Source: FEB-25 sp963726315
GTDB lineage: Bacteria > Chloroflexota > Anaerolineae > Anaerolineales > UBA4823
DNA: 64,000 nucleotides
Direction of reading: 5' to 3'
NCBI GenBank assembly: GCA_963726315.1
Contig: CAVSBZ010000007.1
Location: 248,001 to 312,000, forward strand
The notes beneath the pieces were generated by a model. The model was not told the DNA's origin, did no database searches, and worked only from the letters and a program-made list of their open reading frames with translations. Made by a program: the position numbers and the translations under genes. How positions within the stretch are numbered: position 1 is the stretch's first letter; every line of letters begins with the position of its first letter. Positions 34,859-42,957 of the stretch are shown here, in pieces.

Positions 34859-35440
34859 ATGAAAACGGTCTGCGTGTACTGCGGCTCTTCAGATAAGATG
34901 AGTGAGTCCTACCTGTTGGCTGCACATGCCATGGGTGCTGCGATTGCCCGCCGGGGCTTGTCCCTGGCGTATGGTGCCGGATGCACCGGGATGATGGGTG
35001 CAGTGGCTGATGGGGCATTACTGGCAGGTGGTGAGGTCATCGGGGTTATCCCCAAATTGTTTGTTTCCCCAGCCCTGATGCATCAGGGGTTATCGCGGCT
35101 GGAGATCGTGGACAGCATGCATCTGCGCAAACAGCGCCTGGCAGACATCTCCGACGCGTTTATTGCCCTGCCCGGTGGATATGGAACCTTTGAAGAGTTG
35201 TTTGAGATTCTCACTTGGGCGCAAATAGGCTTGCACCACAAGCCTGTTGGGATATTGAACAGTCAACATTATTTCGATCCGCTATTATCCGCAATTGAGC
35301 ACGCCCGCACAGAAGGTTTCATGTATGCTGAGCACATATCATTATATGTATGCGCAGAACAGCCAGATGAATTACTCGATTTGCTGGAGAGCTACCAATA
35401 TCCAGGGGGGATGGACAGGTGGATCACGCGTGAGGAATGA
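34859..35440 (+). CDS. LOG family protein (TIGR00730; nucleotide 5'-monophosphate phosphoribohydrolase-like)
   Basis: 193 residues. The signature GGYGTFEELFE (with the preceding ALPG) and the N-terminal VYCGSSDK are those of the Lonely Guy / YvdD family, which release the base from nucleoside 5'-monophosphates and in some organisms make cytokinins. In bacteria without plant hosts the role is probably nucleotide salvage or housekeeping. Confidence 0.9.
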   Translation: MKTVCVYCGSSDKMSESYLLAAHAMGAAIARRGLSLAYGAGCTGMMGAVADGALLAGGEVIGVIPKLFVSPALMHQGLSRLEIVDSMHLRKQRLADISDAFIALPGGYGTFEELFEILTWAQIGLHHKPVGILNSQHYFDPLLSAIEHARTEGFMYAEHISLYVCAEQPDELLDLLESYQYPGGMDRWITREE

Positions 35441-35441
35441 A

Positions 35442-36251
35442 TTACGTGGTCTGTAAGCGGCGCGGTTTGATAAAAATTAGCATCGCAGCCAAAATATATA
35501 TAGCATAACTTAATGCTTCGGTCAGTGAGGGGCTGCCGTGGTATCCGAACAGGGTCCCGAAGATCACACCCAACACAGACTGATCATTCAGTAATGGGTT
35601 GAGATTCCAGATGGGGCTGATCACCGCGGGGATAATACCTGCCTCATTGAATTCCGCCACGCTGTGGGCAATTAAGCCGGCTGCAAACAGAATCAGGATA
35701 ACGGAGGTCACCTGGAAGAAACGCTGCAGGTTGAGCCGAACCGTTGCGGTGTACATCAGATAACCCAGTACGAAGGCGCCTGACAAGCCAATTACCGTTC
35801 CGATCAAGGTTTGGAGAGCACTGGAAGTGAGAGCAGAGGCCGTCAGGTACAGGGCGAGCTCAATACCCTCCCTGAGCACAGCGATAAACGCCAGGAAAAA
35901 CAAGGCTCCCCCGCCTTTCCCAAGCTCTGCCCGTCTAACTTTGCCTTCCAGCTCAGATTTTATATTACCCGATTGGCGCCGCATCCAAAAGATCATCCAC
36001 GTCAGCACGCCTGCTGCCAGCAGTAGGGTGATGCCTTCAAAAATCTGTTCTGCGGAGCCGGTCAGCTCTTGATCAATGAGGCGCAGGAGCAAGGCTGCCA
36101 GCAAGCTTACGATGGATGCACTAACCACACCTGCCCATAGAGAGCCGTTCAGGTCCGAACGTCCGGTGCGCCTCAAAGCTCCTAGGACGATTCCGATGAT
36201 CAAAGCTGCTTCGAGACCTTCACGCAGGGAAAGTACCAGGCTGGTGATCAT
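35442..36251 (-). CDS. FTR1 family iron permease
   Basis: 269 residues with seven membrane segments. Two REGLE-type iron-binding motifs are visible: SLREGLEAALIIG at the N-terminus and VLREGIELALYL in the middle, both typical of Ftr1/EfeU permeases that import ferric or ferrous iron after oxidation. No EfeO/EfeB partner is adjacent. It is convergent with the LOG gene, whose stop lies one base away from its own. Confidence 0.9.
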   Translation of the reverse strand: MITSLVLSLREGLEAALIIGIVLGALRRTGRSDLNGSLWAGVVSASIVSLLAALLLRLIDQELTGSAEQIFEGITLLLAAGVLTWMIFWMRRQSGNIKSELEGKVRRAELGKGGGALFFLAFIAVLREGIELALYLTASALTSSALQTLIGTVIGLSGAFVLGYLMYTATVRLNLQRFFQVTSVILILFAAGLIAHSVAEFNEAGIIPAVISPIWNLNPLLNDQSVLGVIFGTLFGYHGSPSLTEALSYAIYILAAMLIFIKPRRLQTT

Positions 36252-36612
36252 GCCGGACCTTTACGAGACAAGAGAGCGTCGGTACCGGGCTGTGTGCCTG
36301 GCGGCAGTGGGATGATCTGAGATTGCCTGGAGCGAGACTCGACAAGCCACTCCCCGGCAGTTTGAGCGTGTTGATAAGAATGGAAGCATGTGGAGGTGAG
36401 GCTTGGCATTATTGTTCCTTAGGTATGAGGGTTAATCACGACAATTTAGATATAATATCGCAGGATTATGGGGATGTCAATGAGGATTATGCTATAGGTA
36501 AAAGACAGCATGAAGTTACTTATAAAAGTTGAAACGAAATGCAACTCCGGTGAGAATCAAAACGGCGGGTGAATAAGACCCGCCGTTATTTATGATTCGG
36601 CCAATAAACCGA
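36252..36612. other. Intergenic region with a possible small transcription unit
   Basis: About 360 bases. A perfect TATAAT at 36451-36456 (+) is followed about 105 bases later by a 10-bp GC-rich hairpin, with a smaller AGTTG/CAACT hairpin between. No open reading frame here looks real. See the finding on a possible small RNA. Confidence 0.35.
36561..36587 (-). terminator. Terminator of the dnaB-dnaD-loader operon
   Basis: AACGGCGGGT and ACCCGCCGTT form a perfect 10-bp stem with a 7-base loop, 26 bases past the loader stop codon on the minus strand, followed by TTTTG on that strand. On the plus strand ATTTAT follows, so it could also end a plus-strand transcript. Confidence 0.75.
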
Positions 36613-38046
36613 TCACTTCATACGTTTTTGTCGTTTGGTGGTCTTGGCGTGACCACCTGTGTAGCCGGGAGCTTTTATGCTGCAAATGACGCATAAACGG
36701 GCATCCATAATGCGGCTGTATATACGTTCATCTACCTCATTCAGGTATTTTGCTGTGGTGATCACCGTGGGCAGCTTATTGATGTGGCGGTAATCGATTA
36801 ATTGGAACAACTTCTCGTTCGCCCAAGGGGTGGGTGATTGCTCTCCTAAGGCATCCAAGATGAGCAAAGGCGCACTGCGGATCTCTTCGAAGCGGCGGTC
36901 GAGGCTGATCGAGCTGGAGGAGCTAAAAGTTGCCCGTAGATGATCCAACAGGTCGGCTACACTGATGAATAAGGGGGGTTGACCGATATCGGCGCGTGAA
37001 TTGGCGATTGCCGCTGCCAGATGCGTTTTGCCACACGCATATGGACCAGTAAATACCAACCAGCCTTGTGGTTCACGGGCATAATTGGTGGCGATTTTAA
37101 GCGCTGATTCCAGGCTCTGGCGAAAGTCGGGGGAGATATTTTCAGATTGTCGGTCATCCCAGGTGCTGAATGTCTGTTCATTGTGCATACCCAGGGACGA
37201 CAGGTCAGAATGGGTGGTATCGTCGGTCGGTCGGCGGAAATCAGGCGCTTGAATGAAAACCCGTGTGACCAGCTCAGGGTCTTCAAGGCGTGAGCGGATG
37301 CGTCCTTCGATCTGCTCGAGCAGCAGGTTGGTAGTCACCACCAGCGGCAGGCGGTTGATGTAGCGGTAATTCAATATTTGGAAGAGCTTTTCCTGCGCCC
37401 AGGTGGTGGCATTCTGCGTGCCGAAATCATCCATGATAAGCAGGGGTGCGTTGCGGATTTCTTCGAAGCGCTCTTCGAAGGTGCTTTCAGGGTTATCGTA
37501 GGTGAAACGTAGGGCATCCAATAAATCCGGAACAGTGATGAACAGGGTTGGTACACCCATGCTTACAGTGAAATTGGCGATGGCGGCTGCCAGGTGGGTC
37601 TTGCCACATCCGAAACCGCCCTGCAGCAGTAGCCAACCGTCTGCCTTTTGCGAAAACTGCTGAGCTTGGTTATAGGCATGTTCGAGCGAATCGGCTTGCC
37701 ATGGACCCAACCCCACACGGCCGCGCGGTTGGAAGTTTTCGAAAGTCAGGTGCTGAAGATTATTCAAATTGCTGATGGAGAACAAACGCTGGTGAATCAA
37801 ACGAGAAACCTGCCCATGGCGGCAGGAGCAAATTTGTACTCGGCCAAAATCTGGATGACCAATGGGAAGGTCGCGGCGCAGGTATCCCAACCCATGACAA
37901 TAGGGACAATTGATATCACCTGCCAGGTCGGTTGGAGAGAGATACTCCACCTCACTCACCTCGGGGGAGGGTTCACTTGTCCCACTCGCCGTATTTTCTG
38001 ATAGCTTCTTCAGTGTCGCGTCGAGCTTGTTGATCTTTTCGGTCAT
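36613..38046 (-). CDS. DnaC/DnaI-like helicase loader with two tandem AAA+ domains
   Basis: 477 residues. The N-terminus has a cysteine cluster (CPYCHGLGYLRR ... ICSCRHG) like the zinc-binding end of DnaI. Two homologous AAA+ modules follow. Module 1 has Walker A GGFGCGKTHLAAAIAN and Walker B LLIMDDFG; module 2 has GPYACGKTHLAAAIAN and LLILDALG, where the second acidic residue is Ala, so hydrolysis there may be lost. Ordinary loaders have one module of about 300 residues in total. ATG 38046 overlaps the dnaD-like gene by 74 bases; 47 residues upstream are out of family. The operon order dnaB, dnaD, loader is that of Firmicutes-type primosomes. Confidence 0.85.
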   Translation of the reverse strand: MTEKINKLDATLKKLSENTASGTSEPSPEVSEVEYLSPTDLAGDINCPYCHGLGYLRRDLPIGHPDFGRVQICSCRHGQVSRLIHQRLFSISNLNNLQHLTFENFQPRGRVGLGPWQADSLEHAYNQAQQFSQKADGWLLLQGGFGCGKTHLAAAIANFTVSMGVPTLFITVPDLLDALRFTYDNPESTFEERFEEIRNAPLLIMDDFGTQNATTWAQEKLFQILNYRYINRLPLVVTTNLLLEQIEGRIRSRLEDPELVTRVFIQAPDFRRPTDDTTHSDLSSLGMHNEQTFSTWDDRQSENISPDFRQSLESALKIATNYAREPQGWLVFTGPYACGKTHLAAAIANSRADIGQPPLFISVADLLDHLRATFSSSSSISLDRRFEEIRSAPLLILDALGEQSPTPWANEKLFQLIDYRHINKLPTVITTAKYLNEVDERIYSRIMDARLCVICSIKAPGYTGGHAKTTKRQKRMK

Positions 38047-38668
38047 CACGTCCTCCTTCCTGCCAACGGTGCAGGATGGCTTCAATATAATGCCAGTTGC
38101 GCTTGTTGCGTTCAACTGCAATCCGGAAGGCTTCCTCAATCCACTCAGCCTGATAGGTTTTCTCGGCATCCTTGAGAGCATCGGCAATTAAGGGTGTCAG
38201 CGGTCCAATATTGGCTTCATACAGCTGGAATATATTGGGACGCTCAGGATAAATCTCAATCGGTTGTTGCTGGCTTTCCGTTGCCCGCCATTCCCCGCGC
38301 TGGATGGCTTCGACCGCCGCACGACCTTTGGGCGAATTCAGGCAGATGACGGTATCCTGTCCATCATCCATGGAAAGGTCAGCTTGAAGAAGCGTCCCGT
38401 GCTTGACTGCTCGGTTGAGGGCAGCCTTGATTGATCCGCGCGCTTTGGTGGGGTCTTTGGTCATGGATCCAACCAGCTGTGTGTCTTTGAGCAGGTCAGA
38501 AAATCGGACGTAGTGTAAAGGTCCTTCCATGCGTTCCAGACGCCAGAAGATATATAAGCTTAATTTTAGCTCAGCCAGGTTTTCAATATGGAGCAAAATA
38601 TGGCGAAAAAACTGTTCTGGAATGCGGATTTGGTTTGCGATTTCTTCAGGAAAACCGGGGAAAGTCAT
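37973..38668 (-). CDS. DnaD-like replication initiation protein
   Basis: 231 residues. The N-terminal half looks like a winged helix (ELKLSLYIFWRLERM ... FSDLLKD ... IKAALNRAVKHGTLLQ). The C-terminal half is a DnaB_2/DnaD domain: IFQLYEANIGPLTPLIADALKDAE, then WIEEAFRIAVERNKRNWHYIEAILHRW, which carries the conserved YxxxIL-RW pattern. Such proteins help load the replicative helicase. It lies between dnaB (2-base gap) and the loader (overlap), which strongly supports the role. Confidence 0.85.
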   Translation of the reverse strand: MTFPGFPEEIANQIRIPEQFFRHILLHIENLAELKLSLYIFWRLERMEGPLHYVRFSDLLKDTQLVGSMTKDPTKARGSIKAALNRAVKHGTLLQADLSMDDGQDTVICLNSPKGRAAVEAIQRGEWRATESQQQPIEIYPERPNIFQLYEANIGPLTPLIADALKDAEKTYQAEWIEEAFRIAVERNKRNWHYIEAILHRWQEGGRDDRKDQQARRDTEEAIRKYGEWDK

Positions 38669-38670
38669 GG

Positions 38671-40047
38671 CTAGATCTTCCGCAAGTCGATGATCTGCGT
38701 GGCGGCATTTTCAAACTTGGTCAGGTTCTCGCGGAAGACCAGCTCGATGTTTCCAACCGGTCCATTGCGGTGTTTAGCGATTTTAATTTGCACCAGGTGG
38801 CGCTTGAGGGTGTCCTTTTCGTAGAGCTCAGGGCGGTTGATAAACATGACCACATCCGAGTCCTGCTCAAGGCTGCCCGACTCACGTAAATCGGATAGCT
38901 GCGGCTCTTTATCCGCCCGCTGCTCGATAGCCCGTGAAAGCTGTGCCGCGGCGAGGACGGGCACATTCAGCTCGCGCGCCAGGATCTTCATATTGCGCGA
39001 AATGAATGAGACCTCCTGTACGCGGTTTTCAGAGCGCACTCCACCACTCATCAGCTGCAGATAATCAACCAGGATCAGGTCAAGGTTAAATTCCATGTGC
39101 AACCGGCGGCATTTTGTACGCAGCTGGATGGGGGTTAAACCGGGGGTATCATCCAGGAAGATCATCGTGTCGTTTAGCACCTCGATGGCTTGCGCGAAAA
39201 GAGACCATTCATCATCGCTAAGTTTCCCGGTACGCAGGTGATGCGCATCGATGCCAGTTTCCTGGGCAATCAAACGCTGTGCCAGCTGGTCATTAGACAT
39301 TTCCATTGAAAAAATGGCGATATGCTTTTTATGGATCAGGGCGGCATTCTTTGCCACGGATAGCATGAAGGAGGTCTTCCCAGTACCAGGCCTGCCCGCG
39401 ATGATCAAGAAATCGGAGGGCTGTAAGCCGCCCAGCAAGCGGTCTAAATCGATAAAACCGGTGGGAACGCCGAAGTAATCTTCCGCCCTCTTCGATAGCT
39501 GGTCGATGCGGCTGTAATAATCACTCAGCACGGTCTTGATGGATTGGAGATCACGCGTCATGCGCCGTTCGCTAACCCCAAAAATGGCTTTTTCAGCCTC
39601 ATCCATGACGGCTTCCAGGCGATTTTCTTCCTGGTAAGCCAGCTTGGCAATCTGGTTAGCAGCTTCCAACATGCGCCGCCTGATAGCGGTTTGTTCGATG
39701 ATCCGCCCATAGGCTTCAGCGTGCAATGACGAAGGGACGTTGTTGATCAAGGTGGTAATATAGACCGGTCCACCCACTTCATTCAGCTGACCCACCTGAT
39801 CCAGCTCTTCGACTACAGTCAGGAAATCGATTGGCGCACGGCGTTCCTGCAGGCGCATAAATGATTCCCACAACCACCGGTGGCGAAGAATGTAGAAATC
39901 TTCCGCCCGCAGGAATTGGGATACTTCGTAGTATGCCTCCGGGTTGATCAAGACGGCGCCCAAAACCGCCTCTTCAGCTTCACGGCTGTGGGGTACTACC
40001 TGTGGTGCGGGTGCAGGTGTTTCATCGAAGGATAATATGTCGCTCAT
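38671..40047 (-). CDS. dnaB: Replicative DNA helicase DnaB
   Basis: Hexameric 5'-3' helicase of 458 residues. The N-terminal DnaB domain (PHSREAEEAVLGAVLINPEAY) precedes the RecA-like domain with Walker A GRPGTGKTSF, the motif SMEMSNDQLAQRLIA, Walker B LILVDYLQLM and the arginine-finger region HRNGPVGNIELVF. It is the first gene of the replication operon. Confidence 0.97.
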   Translation of the reverse strand: MSDILSFDETPAPAPQVVPHSREAEEAVLGAVLINPEAYYEVSQFLRAEDFYILRHRWLWESFMRLQERRAPIDFLTVVEELDQVGQLNEVGGPVYITTLINNVPSSLHAEAYGRIIEQTAIRRRMLEAANQIAKLAYQEENRLEAVMDEAEKAIFGVSERRMTRDLQSIKTVLSDYYSRIDQLSKRAEDYFGVPTGFIDLDRLLGGLQPSDFLIIAGRPGTGKTSFMLSVAKNAALIHKKHIAIFSMEMSNDQLAQRLIAQETGIDAHHLRTGKLSDDEWSLFAQAIEVLNDTMIFLDDTPGLTPIQLRTKCRRLHMEFNLDLILVDYLQLMSGGVRSENRVQEVSFISRNMKILARELNVPVLAAAQLSRAIEQRADKEPQLSDLRESGSLEQDSDVVMFINRPELYEKDTLKRHLVQIKIAKHRNGPVGNIELVFRENLTKFENAATQIIDLRKI

Positions 40048-40130
40048 TATCGTCTTTCATAGATCAGAACGAATGGATTAAAAGCATAGGATCTCGCGTT
40101 TTTATGCTCTTGCCTTGCGATGATATTTTG

Positions 40131-40712
40131 CTACTTGGATGGCTTTTTCTTGCCTTCATCGTCTTCCTGATCACCTTTGTCTTCATCATCGATGTCAAGG
40201 TTTTCAAGGAAGTCTTCAAATACCGATAAATTGTCGTCATTAATTTCTGAAGCCGCGATTTCCGGCTGCTGACCGGGTTCTTCAGGAGTTTCCTGCATGT
40301 CTTCTTCAGGGGTTACCCCAACTGAGTCCAGGATCGGGCGTGATACCAAAATGGGGACGTGAGCACGCACCGCTAAAGCGATCGCATCGGATGGTCGGGA
40401 ATCGATATCAATATTCCGTCCTTCCACTTCAGCCACGATGTTGCCATAATAGGTGTCGTCATGCAGGGATGTGACTTCTACCCTTAAAATGCGTGCATCC
40501 ATCAGGGTGAATATATTTTTCAACAGGTCCCATGTTAGAGGGCGGGCTACTTCAACGTCTTGAAGTGCCAGGGCGATGGCTTCAGCCTCGTAGATACCGA
40601 TCCAGATCGGTAAATAACGATCTGCATCCACCTCACGCAGGATTACAATCCGCTGTTGTGAGATCAGGCTGACCCGGATACTGTCTATAACCACTTCAAC
40701 CATATCTGACAT
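40131..40712 (-). CDS. Bifunctional nuclease family protein (DUF151)
   Basis: 193 residues. The DUF151 core covers residues 1-135: VVIDSIRVSLISQQRIVILRE, YLPIWIGIYEAEAIALAL and the hallmark SRPSDAIALAVRAHVPI. Plant relatives degrade DNA and RNA. The C-terminus is highly acidic and low in complexity with a lysine-rich end, probably disordered. It lies upstream of dnaB on the same strand, but an 83-base gap separates them. Confidence 0.85.
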   Translation of the reverse strand: MSDMVEVVIDSIRVSLISQQRIVILREVDADRYLPIWIGIYEAEAIALALQDVEVARPLTWDLLKNIFTLMDARILRVEVTSLHDDTYYGNIVAEVEGRNIDIDSRPSDAIALAVRAHVPILVSRPILDSVGVTPEEDMQETPEEPGQQPEIAASEINDDNLSVFEDFLENLDIDDEDKGDQEDDEGKKKPSK

Positions 40713-40943
40713 AAGATGCCTCCGGCACCATTCATCCTCAGTGGGGTGATTTTAACATGGAATAACTATGCTGTTGAACAGGTATCAGATCTCAGATATT
40801 ATAAATACTGAAATACCCAATTAATGTTAAAAGAATCCTTTAACATCTTGTCTGAAATGAAGATTACGGTATAATTGCTCCACTCATTTTACAAGCGGGG
40901 AAGGTCAAGCGTTGGGTTAGTTTATATATTGGAATAATGGTGG

Positions 40944-41600
40944 ATGAAAGCAAGTATATTATGGGTGGAGGGGACGCGGACGGATAGCTCATCCTTCGTG
41001 ACCTCCTTGAGGAAAAAAGAATATTTGGTGGAAATCGTGCCAACAGGTAGCGCAGCATTAACGCGCCTGGTGGAGATTGACCCCGATTTGGTCGTGGTCA
41101 ATGCGGCTGCCCTTCGGAGCAGCGGAAAGAGAATTTGCAGTGAAATCCGCCAGCAATCTGGCAAACTCCCGATTGTATTGATCGTGGCACCGGAACACTC
41201 CATATCAGGGGCCTCTGCGGCGAACGTGGTCCTCGAGCTTCCATTCACTTCACGAAAGCTGCTTAACCGCATCACGCCGCTGCTGCCTGGCGATGGGAAA
41301 AATATAATCCACGTTGGTCTCATCCGCCTCGACCTGGAGCTGAAGCGGGTGAGATGCAAAGGACGCGAAGCCCGGCTAACACCCAGGATGGCCCATTTAC
41401 TGCAGGTATTGCTGCATCACGCCGGTGAGGCCGTCGAACGGCAGAAGCTGTTTTCTGAAGTATGGGATACCCAATACACTGGCGACACGCGCACACTGGA
41501 TGTACACATCAGCTGGTTGCGTGAGGCCCTCGAAGAAGATCCACGCCAGCCCCAGTTTCTGAAGACCATCCGTGGGGTGGGTTACCGGCTGGATGCGTAA
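40944..41600 (+). CDS. OmpR/PhoB-type regulator with a degenerate receiver domain
   Basis: 218 residues. The C-terminal winged helix is complete (LTPRMAHLLQVLLHHAGEAVERQKLFSEVWD ... TLDVHISWLREALEEDP ... IRGVGYRLDA). In the receiver half the usual phospho-acceptor position (VxxDxxLP) reads DPDLVVVNAAALRSSG, with Asn in place of Asp, and the N-terminal acidic pair is reduced to WVEGT. It probably does not respond to a kinase by phosphorylation. No histidine kinase is adjacent. ATG 40944 is the only good start; ribosome site GGTGG is weak. Confidence 0.82.
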   Translation: MKASILWVEGTRTDSSSFVTSLRKKEYLVEIVPTGSAALTRLVEIDPDLVVVNAAALRSSGKRICSEIRQQSGKLPIVLIVAPEHSISGASAANVVLELPFTSRKLLNRITPLLPGDGKNIIHVGLIRLDLELKRVRCKGREARLTPRMAHLLQVLLHHAGEAVERQKLFSEVWDTQYTGDTRTLDVHISWLREALEEDPRQPQFLKTIRGVGYRLDA

Positions 41601-41666
41601 AAATCATTCTTGAACCCACCATAGCGCCCGTCAATATTTTGATGGGTTTTTTGTTTAAATAATCAG

Positions 41667-42938
41667 TCAGGGTTTAGGGTGCTCACATATCAGGCAGAAA
41701 GTATTCCCATGTATATCCACCACTCTGACAAGAATCGGTAGATCGCTCCTTACCGCAGGAAGATATAGATGATCGACGAAACCACCTTTGCCTCTCGGTC
41801 GAAGCGCCTGAGCGGCACTGTGGAATAGCTTTCCATCCCAGGCAGGGTCTACTTCCCAGAAGTCGACATCATCTGGTTGTTCGGTCTCTAGGTATACACT
41901 CTGACCTGAGAGTCTCGTATGAAAAGATTGAGCCAGTTGGAGGTCTTCTTCTGGTGATGCCCTACCGCTGAGTTGCTTTATCACAAAGACAGGGAAGCCC
42001 GACCGTGCCAGCCTGAGACGGGAGGTGTGGACTGCACGAAAGCTTAAATCGATTGCCAGGAAGCGCCGATTATGTTTGGCTGAGACGACGGCAGTAGTTC
42101 CCGAGCCGCAGAAAAAATCTGCCACCATATCACCAGGGTTGGAAGACGCCAGGATAATGCGCTCCAACAACATTTCCGGTTTCTGGGTGGGGTAGCCGAT
42201 ACGTTCGGAATGTAAACGAGCCACCACCGGGAAGTACCACCAATCTTCGGGCACTTTTCCACGCGCCAGATTGGGCACCTTGCCAAAGCCTGCCTTTGGA
42301 GAAGAAGCGAAGGTCTTCACTGTAACGGGGTTATATGGCTGGCGTACAGCATCAACGTTGAAGGTGTACTTATCACTCTTGGTGTATACCAGGATGGTGT
42401 CATGCTTACGGTTGAAGGCTGAGCGGATAGGTGATGGACCATGGTAGACCCAGACGATCTCATTCAGCAGCCGGTCAGAGCTAAATATTTCATCCAAAAG
42501 CAGGCGGGCGTAAGCGCTGGCGTGCCAATCGAGGTGCAGGTATAACGTGCCCGTGGGTGCAAGCAGCTCATACATTGTCCTCAGCCGCGGATAAAGCATA
42601 TCCAGGTAGACATCCATATCCGCCCAGTGATCGGGGTAACCTTCAGCCAGCAGCCAGTCCTGGGGGCGGCGAGAATCCTCGCCTCTGCCGATCCGCATCG
42701 GGTAGTGCCGGTTGGTAAAGAACGGAGGGTCGGCATAAATCAAATCAATCTTGTTGCGAAATTCTGGCAGCAGAGCCGACATAACCAGCAGGTTGTCACC
42801 GAGGATCAGTTGGTTTTCGGGCGCCTCATCAGGATAACCAACGCCCTGGGGATAGACGATCAAATCGATCTCCAGGGCGGCATGAGGAAGTTGGGGAGAA
42901 GACTTTGTAGCCCAGTTTAATGAGGGCATCAGGTTCAA
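41667..42938 (-). CDS. Site-specific DNA methyltransferase (N6-adenine or N4-cytosine, beta-type order)
   Basis: 423 residues. The catalytic motif DPPF (LIYADPPFFTNRHY) comes before the SAM-binding FCGSGTTAV, the order of type III/beta-class enzymes. LDWHASAYARLLLDEIF and the mid-region VYHGPSPIRSAFNRKHDTILVYTK are typical of Mod-like N6-adenine methyltransferases. No restriction subunit is encoded nearby, so it acts as an orphan or solitary methyltransferase. The start is TTG 42938 or ATG 42929, about 20 bases after the cPGS stop, suggesting an operon. Confidence 0.88.
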   Translation of the reverse strand: MNLMPSLNWATKSSPQLPHAALEIDLIVYPQGVGYPDEAPENQLILGDNLLVMSALLPEFRNKIDLIYADPPFFTNRHYPMRIGRGEDSRRPQDWLLAEGYPDHWADMDVYLDMLYPRLRTMYELLAPTGTLYLHLDWHASAYARLLLDEIFSSDRLLNEIVWVYHGPSPIRSAFNRKHDTILVYTKSDKYTFNVDAVRQPYNPVTVKTFASSPKAGFGKVPNLARGKVPEDWWYFPVVARLHSERIGYPTQKPEMLLERIILASSNPGDMVADFFCGSGTTAVVSAKHNRRFLAIDLSFRAVHTSRLRLARSGFPVFVIKQLSGRASPEEDLQLAQSFHTRLSGQSVYLETEQPDDVDFWEVDPAWDGKLFHSAAQALRPRGKGGFVDHLYLPAVRSDLPILVRVVDIHGNTFCLICEHPKP

Positions 42939-42957
42939 GCCATGCTATTCAGGCAAA

